A stretch of 25,364 nt of DNA from Prorocentrum cordatum (taxonomy: Eukaryota > Sar > Dinophyceae > Prorocentrales > Prorocentraceae). The number at the start of each line of letters is the position of its first letter. The first letter of the stretch is position 1. The notes under the pieces are model-generated. The model did not search any database and was not told the DNA's origin. It saw only the letters and a list, made by a program, of their open reading frames with translations. The stretch is taken from the NCBI GenBank assembly GCA_963575745.1, contig CAUYUJ010012114.1, positions 412,568 through 437,931 of the forward strand, given 5' to 3'. This document shows, in pieces, positions 1-8,819 of this stretch. The position numbers and the translations under genes were made by a program.

Positions 1-49
1 TGGAGCACGAGAGAAATGAGCAAGAGGGGCTAGGAGCAAATGTGGCAAA

Positions 50-325
50 ACCAGACGGGCAGATCAGGCGGGTAGACCCTAACGGGCGGGTCGGGAAGGC
101 GGGCCCAGGCGACCAGGTCGAACGGGCGGGTTGTTACTGAAGGGGGAGTCCTGCATGAATCGCGAGGCGGTCTCGAGCGATAGCGCGATTCCAATGCAAT
201 TCGTGAGAAAAGCAAAACCAAAAGCGCGATTCCTGAGCGTCGAGGGCGCGGCGTCTGAAATTGCTGGGAAGCCCCACGCGAGAGCGTTATTCCTGCATGA
301 ATGGTGAGGAGGTCCCGCGCGAGAG
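50..325. repeat. Composite repeat unit, copy 1, left part
   Basis: This block starts with an ACCAGACGGGCAGAT-like sequence and continues into a degenerate tandem repeat of about 40 bp whose core reads GCGAGAGCGCGATTCCTG followed by GTGAGGAGGTCC. The same block recurs from 1957 and, in part, from about 3243. The copy stops at 325, where a retrotransposon is inserted, and resumes at 1418 with CGCGATTCTG. Long minus-strand frames cross it, but nothing in them resembles a protein. Confidence 0.8.
311..325. repeat. Target-site duplication, left copy
   Basis: GGTCCCGCGCGAGAG occurs here and again, identically, at 1403-1417, immediately outside the two ends of the non-LTR element. The uninterrupted version of the site is visible in repeat copy 2 around 2218-2240. 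A 15-bp duplication fits target-primed reverse transcription. Confidence 0.75.
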
Positions 326-1402
326 GTTCAAGGTTCAAGGTTGGGCGCATCAGGATGGCTGGTGCAGCGCGCCCAGCGGGGCCGTGGCCCCTCACTTCTT
401 CTTCATCTCCTTTTACGAATCCTTTCCAATGTCGTAGCCAGATTGAAGCTCTCCCATCGCTGTCACGCTGCTGGGCGACAGCCTGCCACGAACACCACCC
501 GCGTGAATGTGCATATCTCTTGAATTCGTCTTCCCATCTGAACCACCGTGTCCGGTGCGGCCGGTGGAGCCGCAGGCTTGCGGGAAACGTCTCCATCTCC
601 GTCTTCCACCATTCAGAATCACGCCATGTTGCTGCTCTGTGCGCGAGCCGTTCCGACTGCATTCGCAGAACATGCCCAGCCCAGCACCATTCGGCTTTGA
701 GGCGACTGTCAAGCCAGAACCTGATGCCTGCCTTCTCTGCATGTTTGCGCGCGGCTCGAGTTGAACGCTTAATCCAATCGACCCATGGTTCGTTTGGTCG
801 CCGACATGGGCTGGCGATTTTTCTCAGCATCCTATCTGCGTGCTCTCCAGTAGACGCTTCTCCTTGACAGTAAGTAGCCAAGACTCGCAACACCACAAAG
901 CTGTCTGCGTGACACTTGCATCAAAGACCTTGAGCTTCTTGTCAAGATGACCTTGAGCCTTCTTGGCAGGGAGACCCCATGTCATCAATTCTATTCAACA
1001 GTGTCACGAGACAGGTGTTCCAGATGTTGAAGGGAAAGTGGGCACGCGATGGCTTCGGAACAGTTGTTTGCAGCAGTATTGCAGGGAAGTCCACTCACGC
1101 GATGTTCGCAGACGACACACCATTGTCTGCAGCAGGTAAGCGGGCCCTCCTCAAGAGGATCAGGGATGTTCGAGCGGCCCTGGCGCAACATGGCCTGAAC
1201 CTCAACATGGACAAGCGCCTGGTTCAAACGTCTCGCGTGGATGCCCGGGTCCGGCCGGTCGATGTGGATGGGCAGTCGATCCCAACGGTGATAACAAGCG
1301 AAGGTTTCAAGGTCCTGGGCCCACAGTGGACTCTCAATGGCAGGACCACCGCAGAGCTGCGGTCACGCATCGGAGCCGCATGGGCAAAGTTTTACACATT
1401 GT
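326..1402 (-). mobile_element. 5'-truncated, 5'-inverted non-LTR (LINE-like) retrotransposon
   Basis: The insertion lies between two 15-bp direct repeats (311-325 and 1403-1417). Its 3' part reads on the minus strand (380 to ~950). Its 5' part, the reverse transcriptase palm, is inverted and reads on the plus strand (~955-1404). In element coordinates the inverted piece ends at FYTLW and the forward piece resumes roughly a dozen residues later, so inversion and small loss lie at one internal junction near 936-960. This is the layout left by twin priming. The 3' end carries no poly(A); read on the minus strand it ends in about 2.5 copies of a heptamer of type ACCTTGA next to the target duplication, like the short tandem tails of many non-LTR elements. 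The element is about 1.08 kb and cannot be autonomous. Confidence 0.75.
380..950 (-). pseudogene. C-terminal part of non-LTR reverse transcriptase polyprotein (frameshifted)
   Basis: The minus strand encodes the region downstream of the reverse transcriptase domain of a LINE-like protein. It begins with a segment containing FDASVTQTALW and TVKEKRLL. After a frameshift near 835 come RMLRKIA, then WAGHVLRM, then WRDSEWW, and finally RWFRWEDEFKRYA. This order (a thumb-like region, then W-x-GHVxRM and WRDxxWW blocks) is typical of C-terminal regions of non-LTR proteins in protist genomes. The fragment is inverted relative to the palm fragment at 955-1404 because of a 5' inversion on insertion. 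Homology appears to end near 380, followed by a short 3' UTR and the heptamer tail. The frameshift and missing N-terminus make it non-functional. Recognition rests on motif pattern, not on a search. Confidence 0.7.
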
Positions 1403-1404
1403 GG
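955..1404 (+). pseudogene. Non-LTR reverse transcriptase fragment (palm and start of thumb)
   Basis: The frame contains QGDPMSSILFN just before and at the first ATG (979), the B-type motif of non-LTR reverse transcriptases. It continues to MFADDTPL, the catalytic F/Y-x-DD motif, then a helix and the stretch GLNLNMDKRLVQ, and SEGFKVLGPQWT, matching the usual D and E motifs. The catalytic aspartates are intact. Everything upstream of QGDP (fingers, first catalytic Asp, endonuclease) is missing and the fragment ends at FYTLW exactly where the 15-bp target duplication begins. The plus-strand continuation into ARARF is repeat sequence, not protein. It belongs to the same insertion as the minus-strand piece at 380-950. 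Confidence 0.8.
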
Positions 1405-1648
1405 TCCCGCGCGAGAGCGCGATTCTGAAAAACGAAAAAAGAGAATATCAGACAGGAGCCGCTGTTTTTAAGTCGGGGGCCAGGGACCAATCTGAGGAGG
1501 AATATTTTCCGTTGTAAAAAAGCAGGTGCGAGCCCGAGGAGGAGCACTTGAAATGAAAACACACACGGCTCACCAGAGGTGGGATCCACAACATCAACAA
1601 CGGCACAACCAACAACAGCATGAACAACACCACTCACAACACCAACAA

Positions 1649-1687
<39 letters not shown>

Positions 1688-1719
1688 CCTCAACAACAGC
1701 AACAACAACAGCAACAACG

Positions 1720-1794
<75 letters not shown>

Positions 1795-1956
1795 GCAACA
1801 GCAACCGCAAAAACAACAACAGCCACAACAGCAATAACAAGACGGTTCGCTCTTATCTGCTCGCGTGCCATTCAACACGTACCCCACTTAGGGGTAGACC
1901 TTTCTTACCTTCAACGTGCAGTTCGTAGAGCCCCTAAGGCAGGGGAAGAGAGAAGA
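1403..1956. repeat. Composite repeat unit, copy 1, right part (with right target duplication)
   Basis: The unit resumes with the second copy of the 15-bp duplication (1403-1417). It then has a stretch matching 2233-2395 in copy 2 (CAG-x-CGGGAGCCG-like, then GCGAGC and GGAGAAGCAC-like sequences), a CAA microsatellite, and a tail (1841-1956) starting with a CGCTCTTATCTGCTCGCG core. The tail contains CCCCT-AAGGC-AGGGG, a short hairpin. The same tail closes copy 2. Confidence 0.75.
1560..1840. repeat. CAA/CAG microsatellite
   Basis: About 280 bp of CAA triplets with scattered CAG, CGA and CCA variants. Frames through it spell poly-Q, poly-N or poly-T on the plus strand and poly-L, poly-V or poly-C on the minus strand because the repeat contains no stop; these are not genes. 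It sits at the same position inside the composite unit as the second microsatellite at 2472-2815. Confidence 0.95.
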
Positions 1957-2471
1957 ACCAGACGGGCAGATCGGGCGGGTGGGCCCTAATAGGCGGGTCG
2001 GGAAGGTGGGCCCTGGCGGTCAGGTCGACCAGGCGGGTTGCTGAAGCGTGCGTCCTGCGTGAATCACGAGGTGGTCTCGAGCGATAGCGCGATTCCCAAA
2101 TAGATCGTGAGGAAATCCACAACGTGAGCCTGAGTCCTGAGTGTCGAGGGCGCGGCGTCTGAATAGAGTGTGAGGAAGTCCCACGCGAGAGCGCAAATCC
2201 TGCATACATGGTGAGGAGGTCCCGCGCGAGAGCGCGATTTTCAAATAGACTGTGGGTAATTATCAGGCGGGAGCCGTTGTTGCTGTAACTCGGGGGCTAG
2301 GGGCTGGAGTTTGGTGACACCTCACTTGTCCTGATAAAGCAACAGGATGCGAGCTCCTGGAGAAGCACTTTAATTGAGAAGCCCGTTAATTCGCAGGGAA
2401 GGATCAACAGGAATTATTATTTAGACTAGATCCTTAGCAATGGGAATTCAACAACGGTCCAACAACATAGG

Positions 2472-2539
<68 letters not shown>

Positions 2540-2588
2540 GCAGCAGCAACAGCAGCAGCAGCGGCAGCAGGAGCAGCAGCAGCAACAA

Positions 2589-2623
<35 letters not shown>

Positions 2624-2990
2624 ACAACTGACAACCACAACCACATAAACAACAACAGCAACAGCAGCAGCAACAACAGCATCAACAATAAAAACAACAG
2701 CATCAACAACAACACTAACAGCAACGACATCAACAACAACAGCAACAACAACAACAACCATAACAATAACATCCTCACCGCCACAAACAACAATAGCAAC
2801 AACAGCAAACAAAAACGAACATCTTAAGACTGATCGCTCTTATCTGCTCGCGTGCCATTCAACACATCTGTCCAAAACCCTGGGTACCCGCCTACTTCGT
2901 CTTCGATCGTACCCCCTTAAGGGTATATCTTTCGTACCTGTAACGTGCATGTCGTGCAGCCCCTAAGGCAGGGGAAGAGGACGGAAGGAA
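1957..2990. repeat. Composite repeat unit, copy 2 (uninterrupted)
   Basis: This is the full-length reference copy. It holds the ACCAGACGGGCAGATC-like start, the degenerate ~40-bp tandem block (2040-2245), the unique stretch (to ~2470), a CAA/CAG microsatellite and the conserved tail (about 2829-2980) ending in CCCCTAAGGCAGGGGAAGAG. The tail is longer than in copy 1 because of extra sequence around 2868-2920, including the 10-bp palindrome CCCTTAAGGG. It shows what copy 1 looked like before the retrotransposon inserted. Confidence 0.75.
2472..2815. repeat. CAA/CAG microsatellite, second
   Basis: Uninterrupted CAA triplets occupy the first ~65 bp, then CAG-rich and mixed CAA/CAG/CAT triplets follow. 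Interruptions increase rightwards, so the left end looks youngest. Same location within the composite unit as 1560-1840. Confidence 0.95.
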
Positions 2991-3435
2991 GAAAGGGACA
3001 CGGGTTACGTCGGACATGTGCCCCCTGCAGGCGAATTTTGGGCGAAAAAAACAACAACAACAAATGCTCATCAAATACTCAAAAAATGATAACACTAACA
3101 ATGATAATAATACGAAAAATGATAATAATGAAGTGGGAAAGAAACAAAAAAGAAAAATAACAACAAAAAAAGTCCCCCTACTATGTTTGGACTATTTTTG
3201 AATATTCCTCCTGTAGAGGGGCATGCCCGACTTAAGACACGGGGCAGGCGGGTTGCTGAAGCGTGCGTCCTGCGTGAATCGCGAGGTGGTCTCGAGCGAT
3301 GGCGCGATTCCCAAATGAATCGTGAAAGAATCCACAGCGTGAGTGTGAGTCCTGAGTGTCGAGGGCTGAGTGTGAGTCTGATTAAATTGAGAGGAAGCCC
3401 CACGCGAGAGCGCGATTCCTGTATAATTTGTGGTG
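2991..3435. repeat. Partial composite repeat unit, copy 3, preceded by A-rich low complexity
   Basis: From 3048 to about 3175 the sequence is a degenerate AAC/AAT/AAAG tract. From 3243 a third copy of the tandem block begins (GCAGGCGGGTTGCTGAAGCG) and runs to about 3425 with the same sub-repeats, including CCACGCGAGAGCGCGATTCC. The microsatellite and tail sections of the unit are not seen after this copy. Confidence 0.7.
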
Positions 3436-3439
3436 TTTA

Positions 3440-3810
3440 GTTCTCCAACCAGGCGACGCGGCGACCCCCCCGATCGTTTCTCCAACCGGGCGCCGCCCGA
3501 TCCTGCAAGCTACCGATGGCCGAGAGGTCGAAGCCCTTGCAGCACTGGGAGTTGACGCTCGACACCATCGCGAGGGACGGCGAAGAGATCCGCCGACCCC
3601 TCTGGGTATAAGCGTCGCGCTGCGAGGCTCTCGCCAACCTCGGCCTCGGGAGGCCGCCTCCAGGCCCAACCGCAAGAAACGGGCTCGGGATGAGGGGCTC
3701 TCTCGCTGAGCCCGAGGCAGGGGGTCTGGCGGCCTGGAGGAGCCGAGGCGCTGGGTGTCTACGGCGTGTGAGGGCCCTCTCTCCTCACCCGCGTCGCCGA
3801 TTCCGGAAAC
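3440..3810. other. GC-rich stretch without a recognised gene
   Basis: Open frames exist on both strands (plus 3428-3709, minus 3382-3897), but neither shows a motif, a recognisable fold or consistent codon choice. No repeat copy was found elsewhere in the window. Confidence 0.5.
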
Positions 3811-3813
3811 TCT

Positions 3814-3988
3814 GCATACACCTTGCGAAATGCTTAAGAAATCATGGGTTAAGAAATTCATAGTCTCAGAACTTGAATAAAAACCCAACGTTTCCATTAA
3901 AATCTTAGGATTTCCATTGAAAAATTAAGAATAATCGAGACTCTGGACGAAAACTTGGGTTTTCTTAAGCATCGCCTAAGGTGTACGG
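3814..3988. mobile_element. AT-rich foldback (MITE-like) element
   Basis: A 175-bp AT-rich island in GC-rich DNA is bounded by inverted repeats. The left end carries TACACCTTGCGAAATGCTTA and the right end, read on the other strand, TACACCTTAGGCGATGCTTA, followed on both sides by AGAAA. Weaker complementarity (GAGACT against AGTCTC; GGGTT against AACCC) continues inward, so most of the island can fold on itself. No target-site duplication is obvious. It has no coding capacity. A non-autonomous DNA transposon or an introner-like element would fit. Confidence 0.6.
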
Positions 3989-3989
3989 A

Positions 3990-4477
3990 GCAGATGGCAT
4001 CGCCCGGGGGGCGCATCTTCTGCTTCCGCCGCCCGTCGCCGAGCTTCCGCCGGCGGAGCCGCCGTCGCTTTTTTCTCCGCCACCCTCCGCCGCCCTCCCG
4101 CCGCCCTCCGCCGAGGAAGAGATGGCAACTCCTTCGGCCATCGAAGACGGGGATCTTTCTGGCACGCCTCACGTAGGACACCGAAATCTGGTACTTCGCG
4201 CCGCACACGCGCGGTCATCGTCGCGCCCTCGCATCGCCCCCTGGAGAGAAACAGCTCCAGAGGCGCACACCGCGAGGCCGCGAAGCGCGAAGCGCGAAGC
4301 GCGATTTCTCCTCGCGCCTCTGTGGGTGAACTTTTTCCTGTGCTCCGCACCAAAAGTCGAGTGATCCTTCCCGCGGGCCAGATACACAGCCGAAGTAGGC
4401 CTGCAGGCGCTCCGCACCCTTGTGGCCCAAGGAATACATGCGGCAATGAAAAGTCAGACGGTATGGCACTTTCCTAA
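3990..4477. other. GC-rich stretch without a recognised gene
   Basis: Contains Pro/Arg-rich and Ala-rich open frames on both strands and a short tandem run of GCGAAGCGC (about 4277-4306). No protein family is recognised, and the high GC content alone explains the open frames. Confidence 0.5.
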
Positions 4478-4879
4478 AGGCCTCCTAGATGGGGTCGGAG
4501 AGATGGAGTCGGAGGATCGCGCCGCACCGCCGATACATCGGCGATGCATCGGCGACGCCAGCGTGGAGAAAATGGTGCTCCACATCGAGCCGCATCGCCG
4601 ATGCTTCAACGATACGGCGCGATCCTCCGATCCCCTCTACTCTGAGGGGCAACGATTGGGGGGGGACTGGCATAGGGGGGGATGCATCGACCTGGAATCG
4701 GCGATACATCGCAGATAGATCAGCGATAGGCCCCTGATAGTGAATCCGCACCTTCCTGGGCAGGTTGATGCTATCGGGTCCCTATCGGCGATCAATGGGC
4801 GATTGCGTGTTGATGCATCCCTCCTATGCCTATCCCCCCTATCGGTGCCCCTGATACTCGGACCCCACCTAGGAGGCCT
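4478..4879. mobile_element. Foldback/MITE family element, copy 1 (compound)
   Basis: Terminal inverted repeats of 23 bp with two mismatches bound the element. The left end begins AGGCCTCCTAGATGGGGT; the right end, read on the other strand, begins AGGCCTCCTAGGTGGGGT. Inside, a subterminal inverted repeat pairs 4509-4526 (TCGGAGGATCGCGCCGCA) with 4613-4630. A second inverted repeat near GGCATAGGGGGGATGCATCG pairs with sequence around 4810-4835. The interior is full of CATCGGCGA-like short repeats. The first ~160 bp match copy 2 at 9596-9823; the second half is extra, so this may be a nested or fused pair. No coding capacity and no clear target duplication. Confidence 0.7.
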
Positions 4880-5146
4880 CGATGTCCGGCCCCGCGGGAA
4901 CAGTATATAGCTCGACCTCCAGTGCGGAGCAGCACTGTCACAGAATAACAGCTCTGGGGGGGCCCTTAGCGAAAAGCGCGAGGCCTCTTCCAACCCCGCC
5001 GGGTGGCCTCCACAAGATGAGCTGTCAGTATGGCATCGCTGCCTTCACGATGCTGCGCAAACTCTTGGCACAGAGAGCCCGCCCACACAGAGCCGGCACA
5101 GAGGGCCAGCCTGCAGAGCCGGCACTGGTGTAGAGGAAAGAGGGAT
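4880..5146. other. Unassigned spacer
   Basis: No gene, repeat copy or strong structure was recognised between the two foldback elements. Confidence 0.5.
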
Positions 5147-5273
5147 GTGCACGTGCACCGATTCTGACCAGGCCCATCCTGAGCCCAGCATCTGTGCACA
5201 CGCCCTCCTGCCTTGGCCAGGAGAACCGATCCTGGGCCCAGGAGGGGCCTGGCCAGGGTCGGTGCACGTGCAT
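5147..5273. mobile_element. Foldback element with GTGCACGTGCACC termini
   Basis: The left end GTGCACGTGCACCGATTCTG is matched on the opposite strand by the right end, which reads TGCACGTGCACCGACCCTG. The arms extend inward to about 45-50 bp with few mismatches (around CCTGAGCCCAGCA on the left and TCCTGGGCCCAGGA, itself a 14-bp palindrome, on the right). This leaves a loop of about 30 bp. Unrelated in sequence to the other foldbacks. Confidence 0.6.
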
Positions 5274-5489
5274 GCTCCTCTTCGCCCGACCTGGGGACTT
5301 CGCCCCGCGCCGGGTTCGGCCCGGATCGCGGCGGCAGCCGGGCCAATCAGTGTCGCGTACTGGGCCCCACCCGCCGGGATCACAGCGGCCCCGGGGCGGC
5401 AGAGGCGGCGCCGCGCGTCGACGAGGTAGTCCAGCATGCCCTCGCCGAGCATCAGCGCCCCCAGCGTCTCCTCAGGGAGGGCTGCTGTG

Positions 5490-5762
5490 GCTCCCCCTCG
5501 CTCCTCGTTCCGCGTCCTGCTCCTCTCTGCTCCTCGCTCCTCGCTCCTCGCTCCTCCCCCTCCTCACTCTCCTCCCCTCGCTACTGGCTCCTCGATCCTC
5601 GTCGCCCCCCGCCCCTGCTTCTCCTCCTCCTGCTCCTCCTCCTCCCCCTCTCCCTCCTTCTCCTCCTCCTCCTCCTCATCCTCCTCCTCCTCCTCGCCGC
5701 TCTTCCTCCCTCCTGTGCCGTCCTCCTCATACTCCACTCTTTTCTTTCCTGATAACTGCTCC
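5490..5762. repeat. CT-rich (TCC) microsatellite
   Basis: TCC/CTC triplets with interruptions, pyrimidine-rich on the plus strand. A low-complexity GC-rich spacer precedes it from 5274. Ser/Pro/Leu-rich frames through it are by-products. Confidence 0.9.
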
Positions 5763-5946
5763 TCGTCGCACCAATAGACGCTTCAGTAACGCAGGCCTGA
5801 CGTTTCGCCTGAGGCTTCCTCACCGATTATGACTTCTGGCAGTTGACCTTGACAAAAAACATGATATTGCCACGAAACCTGACCTTGGAGGACAAGTGGG
5901 CGTGACTCGCGAGGAAGAGAAAAGCAAAGAAGACGATGCCTATAGC

Positions 5947-6048
5947 GCGCATAATGCTGATTCCCGTGTTGTCCGTTTGACGCTGTGCCGCTTTAAGGCG
6001 CATTATGCTGGTTCCCGTGTTGTCCGTTTGACACTGTGCCACTTTGTC
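5947..6048. repeat. 51-bp direct tandem duplication
   Basis: Two units of 51 bp starting at 5947 and 5998. Both contain GCGCATNATGCTG followed by TTCCCGTGTTGTCCGTTTGA and a CTGTGCC core, differing at only a few positions. A minigene is unlikely. Confidence 0.8.
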
Positions 6049-6660
6049 GGGGCGTCTCCGACCATCTTGGAGCCCTGTTGGGCAGTCTTCTGGCCCTGGG
6101 GCGTATCCGACCATCTCGGGGCCCTCTTGGGCAGTCTTTGGGCCCTCTTGGGGGCCTCTGGGAGCTTCCTGGGAACCTCTTGGAGGCTTCTTGGGGCCTT
6201 TGGGGGCCTCTTGGGGGTTTCTCTTGGGCGGAGCGCCCAAAATGTCTGTCCCTGCCTCCCTCTGGAGCCCCTCTTGGGGTGATCCTGGGGTCTTCTTAGG
6301 CCGTCTTGGAGGCCTCCTGGGCCGTCTTGGGGGCGTCTTGGGAAGCCTGAGCGCTCTCTTGGGGACCTCTTAAGCCGTTTTGGGGCGATCTTTGGGACCT
6401 GTTGGGCCGTCTTTGAGCGTCGGGAGGCCGATAAGGCGAAAACGCAAAAAACCTTGGAAAACCTAAAGAAAACACATGAATGTTGACTTGTGGGGCTCTC
6501 TTGGGGGGGTACTTGGGGGGCTATTGGAGGCCTCCTGGAGGCCACTGGGAGACTTCTTGGAACATCTTGAAGCCATCTTGGGCGTCTTCGACCGATCTTT
6601 CGGCGACTCGTGGCCCCCTTCGACCATCTTGCGAACCATCTTGGGGCCGTCTGGGCCGCC
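6049..6660. repeat. Degenerate GGCCTCTTGGG array
   Basis: Begins with two 49-bp units (6049 and 6098) carrying CCGACCATCT and TTGGGCAGTCTT. It then breaks into shorter degenerate repeats built on TTGGGGGCCTCTTGG. The interval 6420-6490 is AT-richer and lacks the motif. The reverse complement of the motif forms a separate array at 12100-12337. The long minus-strand frame across it reads like repeated RRPQDGPGGLQDG and is attributed to the array. Confidence 0.8.
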
Positions 6661-6888
6661 CGGAAGCGCGCCTGCCGAAATGGGGCCGACAACGGCCGTG
6701 CTTTCGCTGGCTTCCGCCGGCGTTCCGCCCGTGGCCAGGGCCATGTCCCCGGAGGTCCCCCCAAACCCCCCCAGTGGAGCACTAAACGGGAACCCCTCCG
6801 CAGGGTCGGGGGAACAAATCATGTGGATGGACGGCAGAAGGTGCTCAAGATGTGGCTCTTGCCGTGGCGCAACGGACCTTCGTCTTGA

Positions 6889-7030
6889 AATCCCACCAGC
6901 CCTCTGGGCGTCGGTGGTTTAGGGAGTTTCCTCTTTCACCCCTCCTTCTTCCCCTTCGGGGAGGGGTTTACCCCTCCCCCTACCCCCTCGCCTGGACCTG
7001 GACGGGGGGGTTCGCGAGGTGTCGGAGCGT
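6889..7030. repeat. Dispersed hairpin repeat, copy A
   Basis: About 140 bp closely matching 11701-11845. Both begin AATCCCACCAGCCC and share a perfect hairpin (6958-6979 here) with 9-bp arms GGGGAGGGG and CCCCTCCCC around a TTTA loop, then TACCCCCTC and GGACCTGGA. Flanking sequences of the two copies differ, so the shared unit has defined ends at least on the left. Confidence 0.8.
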
Positions 7031-7389
7031 CTAGAATTCCAGCAGCTACAGCTAGTGGTTGAATCGTTTTCAAGACGTGTCTCTCGCCTTGGCGCCGCGG
7101 GCATTCGTTCTAAAAGCTTGCAACATTTACACAAAATGAGCACGCGACATTTCCAAAATGCGAAGCATGGGCGGCGGCGTTGCTTCAAATCGGTTGCAAC
7201 GTCATGTCAAGCTCGAAGGCGTATGACCCGAAGTGTAGATTGCGCGAGAGCTGCACGGACTCAAGCGGCTCATGTTCAAAACGGAACTATCACTGGACAC
7301 ACCTCCCTGGATGGCATGTTCCGGCCTTTTCGTTCTCACTGGAGCTGTTAGAAGGATGCAGGGAAACCCCTTCTAACGGGCAAAATGCA
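7031..7389. other. Unassigned stretch with short open frames
   Basis: Two overlapping plus-strand frames (to 7351 and 7180-7395) contain Cys- and Ser-rich stretches with no recognised family. Base composition is less extreme than the surroundings, so a host exon is possible but unsupported. Confidence 0.3.
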
Positions 7390-7504
7390 TGGTAAGGATG
7401 CGCGGTAAGGATGCAAGGGCCTGGGAAGGCTATGCTGACGTTACTCGACCGGGGCTGGCCAGCGAAAACTGCCAAGGATGGGCCGAAGGGGCAAGGAGGC
7501 GAGG
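7390..7504. repeat. Dispersed repeat, TAAGGATGCGCG family, copy 1
   Basis: Shares with 9475-9588 the sequence GTAAGGATGCGCG, a second TAAGGATGCA, CGGGGCTGGCCA and, near the end, CCGAAGNGGCAAGGA. Identity is partial but collinear over about 115 bp. Confidence 0.65.
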
Positions 7505-7685
7505 GCAGCCTTGGAAAGCTGCTCATGCTTAAAATGCGCGCTGATTGCACACCAAACACAACTCTCGCCCGCACGGGAGAGCTCCCCGTAGAGCGACGGA
7601 GGCCTTGCAAGGACACTGCGAGGAGGGACCTGGGACGGGAGGGTGTAGCGCAGCCTCGCCGTAGGATCCTGGGCTTACTCTGGTC

Positions 7686-7800
7686 CTCACGCTCCTCCTC
7701 CACCTCCTCCTCCTCCTCCACCCTCCTCCTCCGCCTCCTCCTTCTCCTCCTCCTCCTCCTCCCCCTCCTCCTCCCTCCTTCCCTTCCTCTTCCCTCCGCC
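7686..7800. repeat. TCC/CTC microsatellite
   Basis: Pyrimidine-rich TCC triplets with few interruptions. Frames across it are poly-Ser, poly-Leu or poly-Pro by-products. Confidence 0.9.
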
Positions 7801-8570
7801 TCGCTTCTCGCCAGTCTCTGCGATCACACACTATGAGTACGACTCTCCCTCCTCCCCCGACTCTGTCCGGAAGATGTTCGGCCCTCTCCGCGATTTCAAG
7901 ACGTGGGTTTTTCTTATGGTCGTGTACGCTCCCACTGCTTTCGGTGTTTCGAAGTGGTGCTGCCGCTGCAGCGTGGGCCTCATTGTCGGACCGGGGCTTT
8001 GCTCCCGCCGTTCAGAATGGCGCCCCCGCCCAAGCGCGGGATGTTGATCAGGATCCGAGTCCTTTCTCAATTGTCGTCGCCCCCCGCATCTCCCCTCCTC
8101 CGTCTTACCCTGGTCCTCCTGCTCCTCCCGCTCCTTTCACTGCAGATCTTGCTGCTGCTGTTCGTCCTCGTCCTCCGCATTCCTTCCTCAGTCTCCTCTT
8201 TTTCCTCCTGCTCGTCCTCCTGCTCATGCGCCACCACTTCCTCCAATGTACGCAGCTCCGTGTTCCCGATTGCGCACAACGCGATCTGGTCCTCTTCGGA
8301 GTTCCAAGTCTGCTCTGACACGCGTCGGCGGATGCAGGAACAAAAGCGGCCCAGTGGATAGGAATGGGTGAGAGGGGTAGAATGTGAGATATGGCGCGAG
8401 CGCGCCTAGCTTGCCTTCCCCCCTCCCTCGTCCCCGTCCTCTCTCCCTTCCCTTCTCCTCGTCGTCCTTCGGATTGCGGGCAGTGACGTGTCACCCGCCC
8501 CCACCCGCAAAGATCTGAAGACTGATCCTCCTCAAGTGGAGAACTTTGCGGCGGGTGCCAGGGTAATGAT
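7801..8570. other. Unassigned region with possible exon fragments
   Basis: A plus-strand frame near 7832-8040 includes a hydrophobic stretch (TWVFLMVVYAPTAFG) without a start codon upstream. The minus strand around 8110-8345 has an open frame with NSEEDQIALCAIGNTELR followed by acidic repeats. Neither matches a family I recognise, and both could be chance. 8140-8230 and 8400-8465 are pyrimidine-rich. Further exons of the minus-strand methyltransferase would be expected on this side, but none could be identified. Confidence 0.3.
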
Positions 8571-8576
8571 TGCAGA

Positions 8577-8742
8577 AGAGAGAGAGAGAGAGAGAGAGAC
8601 ACACCGAGAGAGAGAGAGAACAAAGAAAAAAAAAAAAGAGGAGGGAGGAGGAGGAGAGGAGGAGGAGGAGGAGGAGGAGGAGGAGGCGGAGGAGGAGGGG
8701 GGAGGGGGAGGAGGGGGAGGGGGAAGGGGGAGGAGGAGAGGA

Positions 8743-8773
<31 letters not shown>

Positions 8774-8819
8774 GAGGGGGAGGAGGAGGAGGAGGAGGAG
8801 GAGGAGGAGGAGGAGGCGT
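8577..8819. repeat. GA then GGA microsatellite
   Basis: GA dinucleotides and A-rich sequence (8577-8635) pass into GGA triplets (8636-8817). The last triplets directly touch the methyltransferase-like exon. The poly-Glu and poly-Pro frames that seem to extend the exon are microsatellite translation. Confidence 0.95.

Noticed and set aside
30-380. Extension of the minus-strand LINE ORF to position 30
   Set aside because: Beyond about 380 the frame runs through the 3' tail, the target duplication and the tandem repeat; it is open by chance.
1526-1928. Poly-Q and poly-N ORFs across the CAA tracts (also at 2440, 9878 and 9979)
   Set aside because: Triplet microsatellites without stop codons give long homopolymer frames in every phase; no flanking protein-like sequence.
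8532-8819. C-terminal extension of the methyltransferase-like ORF
   Set aside because: It translates the GGA/TCC microsatellite as poly-Pro and poly-Ser; the domain homology ends at the repeat edge.
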